Source: JBFMCU01 sp964428225
Lineage (GTDB): Bacteria > Planctomycetota > UBA1135 > GCA-002686595
DNA: 24,978 nt
Assembly (NCBI GenBank): GCA_964428225.1
Contig: CAYRXS010000079.1
Span: 1 to 24,978, forward strand
Reading direction: 5' to 3'
The notes beneath the pieces are model-generated. The model was not told the origin of the DNA. It ran no database searches and saw nothing but the letters and a program-made list of their open reading frames with translations. The position numbers and the translations under genes are program-made. Below, one piece after another: positions 9,301 to 17,800 of this stretch; the stretch's first letter is position 1; each line of letters opens with the position of its first letter.

Positions 9301-10588
9301 GCAGGAGGGGCGGGGCATCGAGCTCATCGCCCCCGTCCGGGAGGCGGAGCCGATCCGCGTTGACATGTACGGGCTCGGCGGCGACCAGTTCCAGTACCCG
9401 TGGCCGGTGGACGAGGACCGCTTTCTCGTGACCCTGGCCCTGTCGACGCCCGACGGGGGGCTCGGGCGGTTCAACGTCTACCTCGTCGACCGGGAGGGGC
9501 GCCGCGAGCTGCTCGTCGAGGGCGCGGAGTCCGGGGAGGGCATCGGTTGCCGACAGATCGTGCCCCTGGCTCCGCGGCCGACGGGACACGTCCGGCCGAG
9601 CCTCGTCGACTGGGGACAAGAGACGGGCACCGTCTTCATGCAGGACGTCTACGAGGGGCCGGGGCTCGAGGGCGTGCCGCGGGGGACGATCGACCGTTTG
9701 CGCGTGGTCGGGCTCGAGTACCGCGCCGCCGGCGTGGGGCACGCCCAGCAGGAGGGCAAGGGGGGATTCGCCGACGTGTCGACGCCGGTCGCGGTCGGCA
9801 ACGGCTCCTGGGACGTGAAGGTCGTCTACGGGAGCGCGAAGATCCACGAGGACGGCTCGGCGTTCTTCGTCGTGCCCGCGCGCAAGCCGCTCTACTTCCA
9901 GGCCCTCGACGCCGACGGCTTCGCGGTGCAGACGATGCGCAGCTGGACGACGCTGATGCCCGGCGAGACCCAGTCGTGCGTGGGCTGCCACGAGCACAAG
10001 AACAGCACCGCGCGCGCGGAGCGAACCCGCGCCCTGGCTCTGCACGGCGGCCCGCAGGAGCTCGCGCCCTTCCACGGCCCCCCTCGCGGCTTCAGCTACA
10101 CGAAGGAGGTGCAGCCGATCCTCGAACGCCACTGCGTCGCGTGTCATGACGGGGAGGGTGACGTTCCCCTCGACCTGACGGGGGAGCCGGTCCACCTGCC
10201 CGAGCTGAAGCGCATGGTGAGCCGGTCTTACCTCGAGCTCACCCATACGGAGAACGAGCGGGGCGACTGCCATCACCCCCTGGTGAACTGGATCGACTCC
10301 ATGTCCGAGCCGGAGATGCTCCCCCCGCGCCACCGGGGCTCGACCACCAGCGGACTCATGGCGCTCCTGAAGGAAGGACACGAGGGGATCGTGCTCGACG
10401 CCGAGGAGCTGGAGAAGATCGCCTGCTGGATCGACCTCCTGGTCCCGTACTGCGGGGACTACCTCGAGCACAACACCTGGTCCGAGGCGGAGCGGCGGTT
10501 CTACGAGAGCTTCGCGGAGAAGCGCGCGCGTCAGGAGGAGCGGGAGCGCGCGTGCATCCAGGCCCTGATCGACCGAGCCCGCGACTAG
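6386..10588 (+). CDS. secreted M23-peptidase-like / PKD / HzsA-like dihaem cytochrome mosaic
   Basis: 1400 residues; ATG with AAGGAG 6 bases upstream and a signal peptide ending near GAVGSA. An N-terminal beta region is followed by an M23 (LytM) domain at about 285-380 with apparent zinc ligands intact: His293 and Asp298 (HSYGID), and HLH 374-376 after GVLGRTGPSGNFS. PKD-like domains occupy about 413-495 and 512-590. From about 725 to 1190 are TolB/PD40-like propeller repeats (PDVSFDGERILFAWKK, GVYLPDGDIVFSSTRC) of the type in the alpha subunit of hydrazine synthase and its many non-anammox relatives. Two haem c motifs follow, CVGCH at 1198 and CVACH at 1250, the second in a YTKEVQPILERHCVACHD context typical of planctomycete cytochromes. 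A probable envelope redox protein with a wall- or glycan-binding front end; the reaction is unknown. It should not be read as hydrazine synthase. Confidence 0.85.
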   Translation: MFDPTGDGRALWLTLLLALVCGFGAVGSAPIDELTVEELAGTRFRFSWRQGAEGGFNGTLVLRADGRIEGIGSPNETFWELDEQNRLIFKHEDGRISTTYAEHAVREDRLCFDGRFHFREGITHHLEEDLEPPAPPVELDEGLPERLLFTSQTIVCLDPGEEHVFELGSGRKVRVRLVSVEEHRDRVVDLIRSADVRVEVDGAPLDLVCAPYVMPTVIDGLRIQADTTSEWLDELPKRVQLSLWDAAEPIIDVERFGFPLRDFRLFSHGIQCYDEPVHLGRMDGDPEGAVFYHSYGIDFAGFEGGEDVVACVAGKVVRLMPDAVLVDVVDESGLIWEYHHLDSIAPHLEVGREVKKGERIGVLGRTGPSGNFSHLHVGAFLTPDHMHAHRYTKRLNYYPWMVEAWRFAYGDGPLAVAGAHHAAVVGETVAYDASHSIAAGAPIFAYEWTMPDGTAVEGAHTSHRFEAPGVFVATLRIVDWKGAEDVDFRKVKVYSRDEPEAFLPTFFMTSTPTLEVHAREPVRFRIWLHGAEDHPFEIDFGDGQVASDGESFEVVEHAYGEPGLYVVTARAVVDGIPTTGKQKVVVRSVEARESHERHGEAASREGVRRDWMLQDYMAVDLPAELEQEKEAWRDEHLTAPESRADAPVLERLTCFVSENDNVVERRMISRVLEELDEGGETLRAELERLARSGRPGADPAWRDLYLRAGEARRVRRLAPLLAKWTRFVFTQHRHIPYSWKYTEGLSDAQASRFFAPGSSLELLELDGPYGFARTLLEDRGGTIRNPDVSFDGERILFAWKKSDREDDYHLYEMDVASREIRQLTHGLGLADYEGVYLPDGDIVFSSTRCIQTVDCNWVEVSNLFAMDGDGRFLRRLGFDQVHTIFPTVADDGRVLYTRWDYNDRAQIYTQPLFQMNGDGTNQRELYGGSSWFPTNLIHARKIPGSTEVVTIVTGHHTPAHGKLGIIDPAEGRQEGRGIELIAPVREAEPIRVDMYGLGGDQFQYPWPVDEDRFLVTLALSTPDGGLGRFNVYLVDREGRRELLVEGAESGEGIGCRQIVPLAPRPTGHVRPSLVDWGQETGTVFMQDVYEGPGLEGVPRGTIDRLRVVGLEYRAAGVGHAQQEGKGGFADVSTPVAVGNGSWDVKVVYGSAKIHEDGSAFFVVPARKPLYFQALDADGFAVQTMRSWTTLMPGETQSCVGCHEHKNSTARAERTRALALHGGPQELAPFHGPPRGFSYTKEVQPILERHCVACHDGEGDVPLDLTGEPVHLPELKRMVSRSYLELTHTENERGDCHHPLVNWIDSMSEPEMLPPRHRGSTTSGLMALLKEGHEGIVLDAEELEKIACWIDLLVPYCGDYLEHNTWSEAERRFYESFAEKRARQEERERACIQALIDRARD

Positions 10589-10607
10589 GCCCGGTCGATC
10601 CCCGGCC

Positions 10608-12758
10608 TCACTCGGTCGAGGGCAGGTAGGCCACGGCCTCGACGAGCTGGATCAGGTTCGAGCCCACGTAGTAGTAGAACTGGCCCTCGTCGGAGGTCTC
10701 GGCCATGAAGTTGTAGCCCGCGCCGACCTGCAACCACGACTTCCAGACGTGCACGCTGAGGCCGAGCCCGATCTCGGGATCGTCGTCGGTGAAGTTCAGC
10801 AGCGCTCCGTGGAGCCCGATCCCCGGTTCGACGCTGCGCAGGAACCGCGCGAGGCCGTCGTCCTGCGTGGGGTCGGGGTAGTAGTGGTGGACCCACGTCA
10901 CGATGGGGGAGAACCGGTACTCCTCGTTGTCCGCGACGAGCTGGTCGGGGCGGGCGAGGACCACGTTGGCCCCGACCGATCCGTGCCAGCCGTAGCGCGC
11001 GACCTCGAACTCGCTGAGGACGGAGTCGACCTCCGCCCCGTCCTCGACCAGCGTGGCCCGCAGGACGAGGTGGTCGCCGACCTCGCGCTCCGCGCGGCGC
11101 AGGTCGATCCTGGTGTCCTCGGCCGTCTGCACCGGGACGTCGAAGGCCTCGGGTACGATCGAGTCGGAGGGCAGGACGGGATGGGTGGCGATGCGGAGGA
11201 TGGAGACGATGGTCTCCGCGAAGTCCTTCGCCTCCCCGCCCAGGTCGCGCCAGTACCGCAGCTCATCCTGGGCATCGCTATCCTCCCAGAGTACGCCGAG
11301 CTCGTCGGCGATCTCCTGCGGCAGGTCGTCCAGGCGACCGCGCAGGAGGTCGAGCAGGTCGTCGCGGAGACCCTCGGCGCGCGTCAGCACCCCGGGCTCC
11401 TCCCCGTCGACGGAGGTCAGGAGTCGTTCGAGCACGTCCAGGACGGCGGCCGCCTCCTCGTGGATTCGCTGCAGGCGCCGCGCGATCGAGGGCGCCCGGG
11501 TGAAGTCGAAATCCTCCAACTCGCGCCGGAGGGCGCGCAGATCCCGGATCAGGTCCGGGATGCTCGCGAGCTCGCGCTCCAGGTCGTCGAGCTCCTCGCG
11601 CACGCGTTCGTCGAGCCGGTCGCTCATCGCGCCCGCTTCCTCGGCCAGGAGCTGCGCGAGCAGGTCGCGGGCGTCGTCGAGGAACTCGCGCGCCGCGATG
11701 CGGGTGGACTTCAGGTGCTCCTTCAGATTCTCACCGCCGAGCTCCTCGCGCAGGTGATCGAGCGTCGCCTCCAGCTCGCCCAGTCGCTCGGCGAGCTCCG
11801 GCGCGGTGTCCTCGAATGCCTCCTCGAGAGACGCCTCGCCGCGACGGACGCGCTCGAGACCCTCCGCGAGCCGTCCCGCTTCCTCCATCTCCTGGGCGAG
11901 CTCGGTCAGGTTCACGTCGTCGATGCCCCAGGCGTCCTTGACGTGCACGCGCTGCTCGTCGAGCGAGTCATAGCCCGGGAGGTGGATCGCGACCGGGTCC
12001 GCGGTGCCCGACAGCAGGAACGCCTCGAGCCGGAGCGTCGTGCCCTGCTCGGCGACGAGCGCCTGGAGCTCGCCCCCGTAGGCGGCGATCTCCCCCCGCA
12101 GGAAGGCGTCCAGGCCCTCCATGTCCCTGGTCTCGTTGATCTCGTCCAGCGTGTCGAAGGCCTCTTCGTCGTCAATGTACGCCCGGGCGATGGGCGTCAT
12201 GAAGTCCGAGAACGCGGCGGCGGTCTTGTCGCGCTGATCGATGAACTTCACGACGCGTCGATCCGCCGGCGACAGGGCGGCCAGGTCTTCCGCGGAGTGC
12301 GAGTCGAGGTATGCCTTGCCGAGCTCCTCGTCGTAGGCCCGCAGCTCGTCCGCGGAGAGGATCAGAGTGTCCTCGTAGAGGCGGATCGTCTCCGCCCGCA
12401 AATCCAGCCACTCCTCGTAGGCGGCCAATGCGACCTCGAGGCTCGTCCGGCGTGCGTCGAGACCCTCCACCGCTTCCCGGTAGGACACGTCGCCGGTGGC
12501 CTGGAACAGCCGATCGCGTTGGAGCCGGACCTCGACGGTCGAGTTCTCGTCCACCGTCGCGCCCTCCACGACCCGCTCGACCTCCTCCGCGTCCGCGCTC
12601 TCCGCGCTTATGGGGAGATCGTCGCCCCGTTGCGGGGATTCCACGAAGAACAGGGAGCGTTCGAGCTGGTTCTCGGGCTCTCGCCCGACGCGTGCACCGG
12701 AGCGGCAGGCGGCGGCGAGGGCGAGCGTGACGACGAGGAGACAGGCGTGGCGGCGCAT
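10608..12758 (-). CDS. large lipoprotein of unknown function with coiled coil and C-terminal beta domain
   Basis: 716 residues with a lipoprotein signal (MRRHACLLVVTLALAAAC, lipid Cys18). GGAGGAGG lies 8 bases before the ATG. Residues about 80-250 are helical and acidic. Residues about 290-500 are rich in Leu, Glu and Arg with heptad-like spacing (for example ERLGELEATLDHLREELGG), which suggests long coiled coils. The last 170 residues alternate hydrophobic and polar residues with many Gly, Trp and Tyr (GWHGSVGANVVLARPDQLV, QFYYYVGSNLIQLVEAVAYL) and resemble an outer-membrane beta sheet or small barrel. The start is one base after the stop of the upstream 122-residue gene, so the two are probably translationally coupled. 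It ends 19 bases from the convergent cytochrome gene. I do not recognise the family. Confidence 0.75.
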   Translation of the reverse strand: MRRHACLLVVTLALAAACRSGARVGREPENQLERSLFFVESPQRGDDLPISAESADAEEVERVVEGATVDENSTVEVRLQRDRLFQATGDVSYREAVEGLDARRTSLEVALAAYEEWLDLRAETIRLYEDTLILSADELRAYDEELGKAYLDSHSAEDLAALSPADRRVVKFIDQRDKTAAAFSDFMTPIARAYIDDEEAFDTLDEINETRDMEGLDAFLRGEIAAYGGELQALVAEQGTTLRLEAFLLSGTADPVAIHLPGYDSLDEQRVHVKDAWGIDDVNLTELAQEMEEAGRLAEGLERVRRGEASLEEAFEDTAPELAERLGELEATLDHLREELGGENLKEHLKSTRIAAREFLDDARDLLAQLLAEEAGAMSDRLDERVREELDDLERELASIPDLIRDLRALRRELEDFDFTRAPSIARRLQRIHEEAAAVLDVLERLLTSVDGEEPGVLTRAEGLRDDLLDLLRGRLDDLPQEIADELGVLWEDSDAQDELRYWRDLGGEAKDFAETIVSILRIATHPVLPSDSIVPEAFDVPVQTAEDTRIDLRRAEREVGDHLVLRATLVEDGAEVDSVLSEFEVARYGWHGSVGANVVLARPDQLVADNEEYRFSPIVTWVHHYYPDPTQDDGLARFLRSVEPGIGLHGALLNFTDDDPEIGLGLSVHVWKSWLQVGAGYNFMAETSDEGQFYYYVGSNLIQLVEAVAYLPSTE

Positions 12759-12759
12759 G

Positions 12760-13128
12760 TCAATTGCCTCCTCCGCCGGCCGTGCCGTCCACCGTGATGC
12801 GGATCATGGTGGAGGACGCGCGGCGGCGGCTGCGCAGCATGTCGTCGATCAGCCCTCCGGCCTGGGTACCGGCGCCCCCGCGGTAGACCGACCAGCCGTT
12901 GTCGCGGCCCTCGGTCCACCGGGTGGGATCGTCGAGGATGGTCGGATCCTGGACGATGAAGACGTGCATCCACTGGTCCCACGTCATGTCGTCCGCGGCC
13001 TTGCGATAGACCGCGTCGACCGCAGTGTCGGTGCCGAACACGAGCAGGACGACGTTGCGCGGATCGTCGGTGCAAGCCGTCGAGAACTCCGTGTACTCCG
13101 CACTCGGGTTCGCCGTGATGCGAGTCAT
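12760..13128 (-). CDS. hypothetical 122-residue protein coupled to the lipoprotein gene
   Basis: The ATG has AGGAGGG (plus-strand 13133-13139) a few bases upstream. The protein is soluble, with no signal peptide or membrane segment. It contains RNVVLLVFGTDTAVDAVYRK, a Trp-rich middle (MTWDQWMHVFIVQDPT, RDNGWSVYRGG) and a Gly-rich end. Its stop is one base before the start of the 716-residue lipoprotein, so the products are probably made together. I recognise no family. It could be a cytoplasmic partner, or reach the periplasm by a route I cannot see. Confidence 0.68.
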   Translation of the reverse strand: MTRITANPSAEYTEFSTACTDDPRNVVLLVFGTDTAVDAVYRKAADDMTWDQWMHVFIVQDPTILDDPTRWTEGRDNGWSVYRGGAGTQAGGLIDDMLRSRRRASSTMIRITVDGTAGGGGN

Positions 13129-13163
13129 CTCTCCCTCCTGAGGTGATGGATTGGAAAGGAGAG

Positions 13164-13191
13164 ATCATACGACGGCCCCCCGCGGATTCCA
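13164..13191 (-). promoter_or_regulatory. possible promoter for the 122-residue/lipoprotein pair
   Basis: On the minus strand TATGAT (plus 13164-13169) is a good -10 match. TGGAAT (plus 13186-13191), 16 bases upstream, is a poor -35. The gap from the -10 to the ATG is 35 bases. A terminator-like hairpin sits just upstream, so an independent promoter here makes sense. Confidence 0.35.
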
Positions 13192-13204
13192 GGCGCACGC
13201 GAAT

Positions 13205-13233
13205 GGCCCCCACGCTCGCCGGAGTCGTGGGCC
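13205..13233 (-). terminator. hairpin after the beta-propeller repeat gene
   Basis: CCCACG (13209-13214) pairs with CGTGGG (13226-13231), extended by GG/CC after a two-base bulge, with an 11-base loop. It begins 9 bases after the stop of the minus-strand gene ending at 13243. No T run follows, so efficiency is uncertain. Confidence 0.4.
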
Positions 13234-13242
13234 GCGACGTCG

Positions 13243-14715
13243 TCAGAGCTCGATGTGCAGCGCCATCGCCTCGGTCAGACCGAACCGGACGCCGGAGTAG
13301 GCGGGCGGATCGAACAGCAGGCCCTGGGCGTAGGCGGTCATGCCGACCAGCAGCGGATCCGGGGGGACGGGCAGCGGCACCTCCGCCGGACGGCCTGCTC
13401 CCGTCCACATGGGGCCCGGGATCATGGCGGCGGGATCGGGGGGGACGATGCTCACCAGGAGCTCGCCGAACGCGCCCGGCCCGGCCATGCCGAAGTTCGG
13501 GACCAGGGTCCCGCAGGGAAACCCGGGATCGGGAGACATCGATACGACCAGGAAGGGCAGGGATCCGAAGTCCTGGGTGCCCAGCGGATTGTCCACCCCG
13601 AGCGTGAGCGTCGTCCCGATCGCGGGAGCCCCGAAGATCAAGGTCAGGCTCTCCGCGGGATTGACGCCGCAGCCGTAGAGGACGGCCTTGCCGGTCGTGG
13701 CATACCGCAGGCGGTAGTTGCTGTAGTCGTAGTAGCTGACGTGAAGTCTGCCGTCTATCGGGTCGAGGGCGGCCGAGGGCCATCCTCGTGACGCCGCGCA
13801 GTCGATCTCCTCGAACGTCCAGGCCCCGGTCGCGTTCGTGGCGTGGGTGAGCCCGTGGAGAGTGGAGACGATGTGCAGGTTGTCCGCGGCGTCGATCACC
13901 AGGGAGCTCTCGCTCAGACGGCCTCCCGAGTCCAGGACCGTATCGACCCACACTCCGCCGACCTTGGTCGCGTGCTCGAGCCCCATCTGGCTGGCGTAGG
14001 CGATGTGAACGGCTCCCGACGAGTCCACGGCGATCGAGGTGTAGTCCCCCCCGTAGATGTCGACGACCTCCGAGGACCAGGTTCCGCCGGCGTTCGTCGC
14101 GTACTTGCAGTCGTCCAGGGTGTAGTCGTTGTAGCTGATGTGCACCTGGCCCGTGGAGTCGATGGCGAGGGAGTTGTACGCGCCGACGTCGCCGGTGGAG
14201 TCGACGGTCTCCGGAATCCAGGAGCCGGTGGCGTTCGTCGCGTACTTCATGTTGCCGCCGGACCAGGGGTAGTAGCTGACGTGCACCGCGCCCCCGTGGA
14301 GCACGAGGTCGTTGTACCAGCCCGTGTCTCCCGACGAGTCGATCGTCTCGGTCACCCACGCCCCGGAGGCGTTCGTGGCGTACATGAGGTCGCCGTAGCT
14401 GTCGTCGTAGTAGCAGACGTGAGCGATACCCGTGGGCTCGACCGCGATGGAGGTGTCACCCTCCCAGACGCCCCAGATGCTCGCGATCTTCTCGGTCGTC
14501 CAGGCTCCGCCGGAGTCCGTTGCGTACCAGATCTCTCCCGCGACGAAGTCGACGTAGCTGATGTGGACGTGCCCCGAGGCGTCCAGGTCCACCGATGTGA
14601 ACAGCCCCACGTCGGGGGCGCCGATCTCCTCGATGGTCCACTGGGCGAGCGCGGGACCGGCGAGGGCGGGAAGCAGGATCGAGAGCAGGGCGGGGAGGAA
14701 TCGTGTGGCCTTCAT
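13243..14715 (-). CDS. secreted beta-propeller-like repeat protein with planctomycete C-terminal module
   Basis: 490 residues. I chose the ATG at 14713-14715 because it starts a signal peptide (MKATRFLPALLSILLPALAG, then PALAQ, cleavage after residue 25) and has GGAG 8 bases upstream; the longer frame to 15477 is antisense to the kinase gene. About seven repeats of roughly 45 residues follow, each with a core like SIAVDSSGAVHIAYA and then HATN or YATN-AxGxW, typical of BNR/propeller blades. From about residue 350 comes a different module starting VLYGCGVNPAES. It has G.P.IGTTLTL, then PLPVPPDPLLVGMTAYAQG, a pattern also seen at the end of the deiminase-family protein at 19140-20972. Likely an exported binding protein; ligand unknown. 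Confidence 0.8.
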   Translation of the reverse strand: MKATRFLPALLSILLPALAGPALAQWTIEEIGAPDVGLFTSVDLDASGHVHISYVDFVAGEIWYATDSGGAWTTEKIASIWGVWEGDTSIAVEPTGIAHVCYYDDSYGDLMYATNASGAWVTETIDSSGDTGWYNDLVLHGGAVHVSYYPWSGGNMKYATNATGSWIPETVDSTGDVGAYNSLAIDSTGQVHISYNDYTLDDCKYATNAGGTWSSEVVDIYGGDYTSIAVDSSGAVHIAYASQMGLEHATKVGGVWVDTVLDSGGRLSESSLVIDAADNLHIVSTLHGLTHATNATGAWTFEEIDCAASRGWPSAALDPIDGRLHVSYYDYSNYRLRYATTGKAVLYGCGVNPAESLTLIFGAPAIGTTLTLGVDNPLGTQDFGSLPFLVVSMSPDPGFPCGTLVPNFGMAGPGAFGELLVSIVPPDPAAMIPGPMWTGAGRPAEVPLPVPPDPLLVGMTAYAQGLLFDPPAYSGVRFGLTEAMALHIEL

Positions 14716-14741
14716 GGCGTCGGCTCCGGTGCGGAGGAAAC

Positions 14742-14763
14742 GGGGATCGCGGTTCTCATCCCC
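14742..14763 (-). terminator. possible terminator after the kinase gene
   Basis: GGGGAT (14742-14747) and ATCCCC (14758-14763) form a six-pair stem around a 10-base loop. In the minus direction it is followed by GTTTCC. It lies between the kinase stop and the start of the propeller-repeat gene. The stem is short and the T run poor. Confidence 0.35.
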
Positions 14764-14804
14764 TGATCTGCGACCCCGGAAGATCCTCAACCGCCTTTCC
14801 CGGA

Positions 14805-17800
14805 TTATTCGCGGAGGGAGTCGACCAGGGCCCGGAAGTCCGGCCGATCGCGCAGGGGAGCGAGCTGCTCGTTCGACTCGAGCTCCTCGGCATCGTCGAG
14901 GCCGAGCTCGACGGCGCGACGGAGGCAATCCATGGCCTCCTCCTCGAGGTCCGCCGCGAGGTCGTCGGCGGCCCGGACCGCGCAGGAGCAGAAGCTGCCC
15001 GCGACGTACACCAGGTTCCGGCGGTCGTCCGGCCCGAACTCCCTCGCCGCGCGGGCGGCCTCGGCGGCCTCCTCGATCCGGCCGAGCTCCCGCAGGGCGC
15101 GGGACGAGTTCAGGTGGTGCAGCGTCATGTAGTGGCGGTACGCGGTATTCCCGGGACTGCCATCCAGCGCCTCCTGCTCGTGGGCGATCGACCGCGCGAG
15201 GGAACGGACCGCCTCCTCGTGGCGGCCCGTGGCGTCGTACAGCACTCCGAGGTCGTTGTAGCTGCTCGCCAGGAGGGAAAGCGCGGGAGGGGTCGTGTCC
15301 GTCTTGTGGAGCCGCTCGCGGATGGTGAGGCTCATCGTCAGCCTCTCCTCCGCCTCCTCGGGGCGGTCGGCCCGTCGCAGGACGTTGCCGAGCGACTGGT
15401 AGGCCGAGGCCCGACGCTCGGGCAGGACGCCGACGTCGCCGAATCGGCGGACCGCCACGTCGGCCACCGCGCAGCACTCGACGAAGATCTCCTCCGCCTC
15501 GTCCAGCCGGTCGAAGCGGCGGAGGTGGAGGCCCAGAGCGGACCCCAGGAGCACGAGCTTCTCGCGGTGACCGAGGCGGTCCGGGTTCCGCTCGACCAGC
15601 CGCTGGAAGAGCGCGAGCGAGTCGAGCAGGCGACCCTCCCCCTCGTCCGGCGATCCGCTACGAACGAGGAGGCTGCCGAGGTTGCCGTAGGCCAGGGCGA
15701 GGGACGCGACCGCGTCCTCGTACTCGTCGAAGGCGGGCAGCTCGTCGCGGAGCTCCTCGAGGCGCTCGATTGCCGCGCGGTAAGCCGCCTCGGCGTCCGC
15801 CGTCCTCATCCGCGACCAGCGCAGGTTGCCCAGCGAGAGCCACGCGACGGCGAGCTGTCGGCGGCGCTCGACCGACGCCGTCTCGTCGGCGAGCAGGCGA
15901 TCGTACTCGTCGATCGCGCCCTCGAGCGGCTCGACCGCCTCCTCCGACCTCCCCGTCTCCAGAAGGAAGGTGCCGAGGAAAACGCGGATCTCCGCGTGCA
16001 GCGCGCGGTACGTGGCAATGGACGGGTAGTCCTTGGCGAGTCGATCGCATACCGCGAGGGCGTTGCGATAGGCCTCCTCCGCCTCGGCGTTCCGTCCCGT
16101 CCGGCTCAGCACCCCGGCCAGCCCGAAGTCCGTTCGCGCGAGGGCGAACCGCGTGCCGTAGCCCACGTCGTCCCGCTCGACCAGTGGCGCGAGGATCGAG
16201 CGCACGTGGCCCAGGTCGGCCTCCGCCTCGTCGAAGCGGCCCAGCATCCGGTAGACCTCTCCTCGTCTCTCCAGGCAGCTCAGGAGGTAGTAGCCGATCG
16301 TGGAGTCGGCTTCGGCGTCGGAGGACCGCCGCTCCAGGTGGTCCGTCCCGAGCGCGATGCCCCGACCGAGGATCGTCGCCGCCTCCTCGAGACGGAGAGT
16401 ACCGGTCCGGAGCCGGCCGGCGAACTCGTACGCGCCGACGAGCGATCCGATCCGGGAATCGTCGAGCGCGGCCTCCGTGCTCACCCGCGACGCCAGGTCC
16501 AGCACCTCGTCCGCGATCCGATCCGCCTCGTCGAAGCGCCCCTCCGCGTGCCGCACGCGACCGATGTCCGCCAGGACCCCGACCAGCTCGACGCGGGCGT
16601 CGAGGCGCTCGGGAGTCCGGGCCAGCTCGCGCAGGAGGACCTCGGCCTCGCGGAGGGCACTCCGGGCCTCGTCGGGATGATCGAGCAGGAGCTCGGCCTG
16701 CCCCAGCCGCGCCCAGGAGAGGGCCGCCTCGTAGCGGACGTTCGGGTCGTCGGCACGGCGGGCCAGGAACTCGCGGTAGAAGCCGACCGCATCCGCGAGC
16801 ACCTCGCGGCGTAGCCGCTCGAGCCGCGGCTCGACGGCGAGGCGCTCGGCGCCCAGGCGTCCCTGCATCCGGTCCACGGCCCGCAGCGCGAGCCGGAAGT
16901 TCTCCTCGGCCCGGAGGCTCTCCGCCTCGGCCTGCCCGCGAGCCTCTTGCTCCCGATCCAGGGCCGAGCTCAGCGTGAACGCCCAGACGATGACGACCGC
17001 GGCCAGGACGACCAGGGCCGCGGCGGCCACCGAGGTCGCGATCCGGTGACGCCGGAGCAGGAGCCGGGATCGATACCACCAGGTCGGACGGCGCGCGCGG
17101 ATCGGCCTCCCGGTCGCGAAGCGCTCGAGGTCGTCGGCCAGGTCCTCGGCGGTGGAGTAGCGCCGGCGCGGCTCCTTCTCGATCGCGGTCAGCACCACCG
17201 TCTCGAGGTCGTGCGGGATGCTCGCCTCGATTCTTCGCGGGGGCGTGGGCTCCTCCTCGGCGATCCGGCGGAGCAGCCGGGCTCGATCGGTCCCCGAGAA
17301 GGCCGGCCTGCCCACCAGGAGCTCGTACAGGGTGACGCCGACGCCCCACACGTCGGTGCGCGGATCCGACCAGCCCCGGAGGCTCTCGGGCGCGAGATAG
17401 CGGGGCGTGCCCAGGACGTCGCCGGTGTCGGTGATCGTGTCGGCGCCCTCGGTCTTGGCGAGACCGAAGTCGGTGATCCAGACGGTCCCGTGCACGTCGA
17501 GGAGCAGGTTGGAGGGCTTGAGGTCCCGGTGCAGCACTCCCTCCTCGTGCGCGTAGGCGAGCGCGCGGGCGACCTGGATCCCGATCCGCGCCACGTTCGC
17601 GACGTAGCGATCCTCGACGATCTCCTCGACGCCCGACGTCCTCTCATCGGGGAGCGTCGAGGTCCCCGAGGCGCTGCCGCTTCCCGAGCCGCTGGTCGCG
17701 AGCCCGGTGGTGAGCATGCGATCGGCGAGCCGCGCGGGGAGGGCGCTCGTGTCATCCCCTTCCGGGATCGGCGTGGAGCCGCCGGATCTGCGGGAGCGCG

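Noticed and set aside
6386..10588. True hydrazine synthase alpha subunit
   Set aside because: Only the propeller and haem part is similar; no hzsB or hzsC neighbours are present and the N-terminal half is unrelated.
10589..10607. Bidirectional terminator between the convergent genes
   Set aside because: Only short GGCC-type pairings are possible in these 19 bases; no convincing stem or T run.
14716..15477. Longer N-terminus of the propeller-repeat protein
   Set aside because: It is antisense to the kinase TPR region and would bury a clear signal peptide inside the protein.
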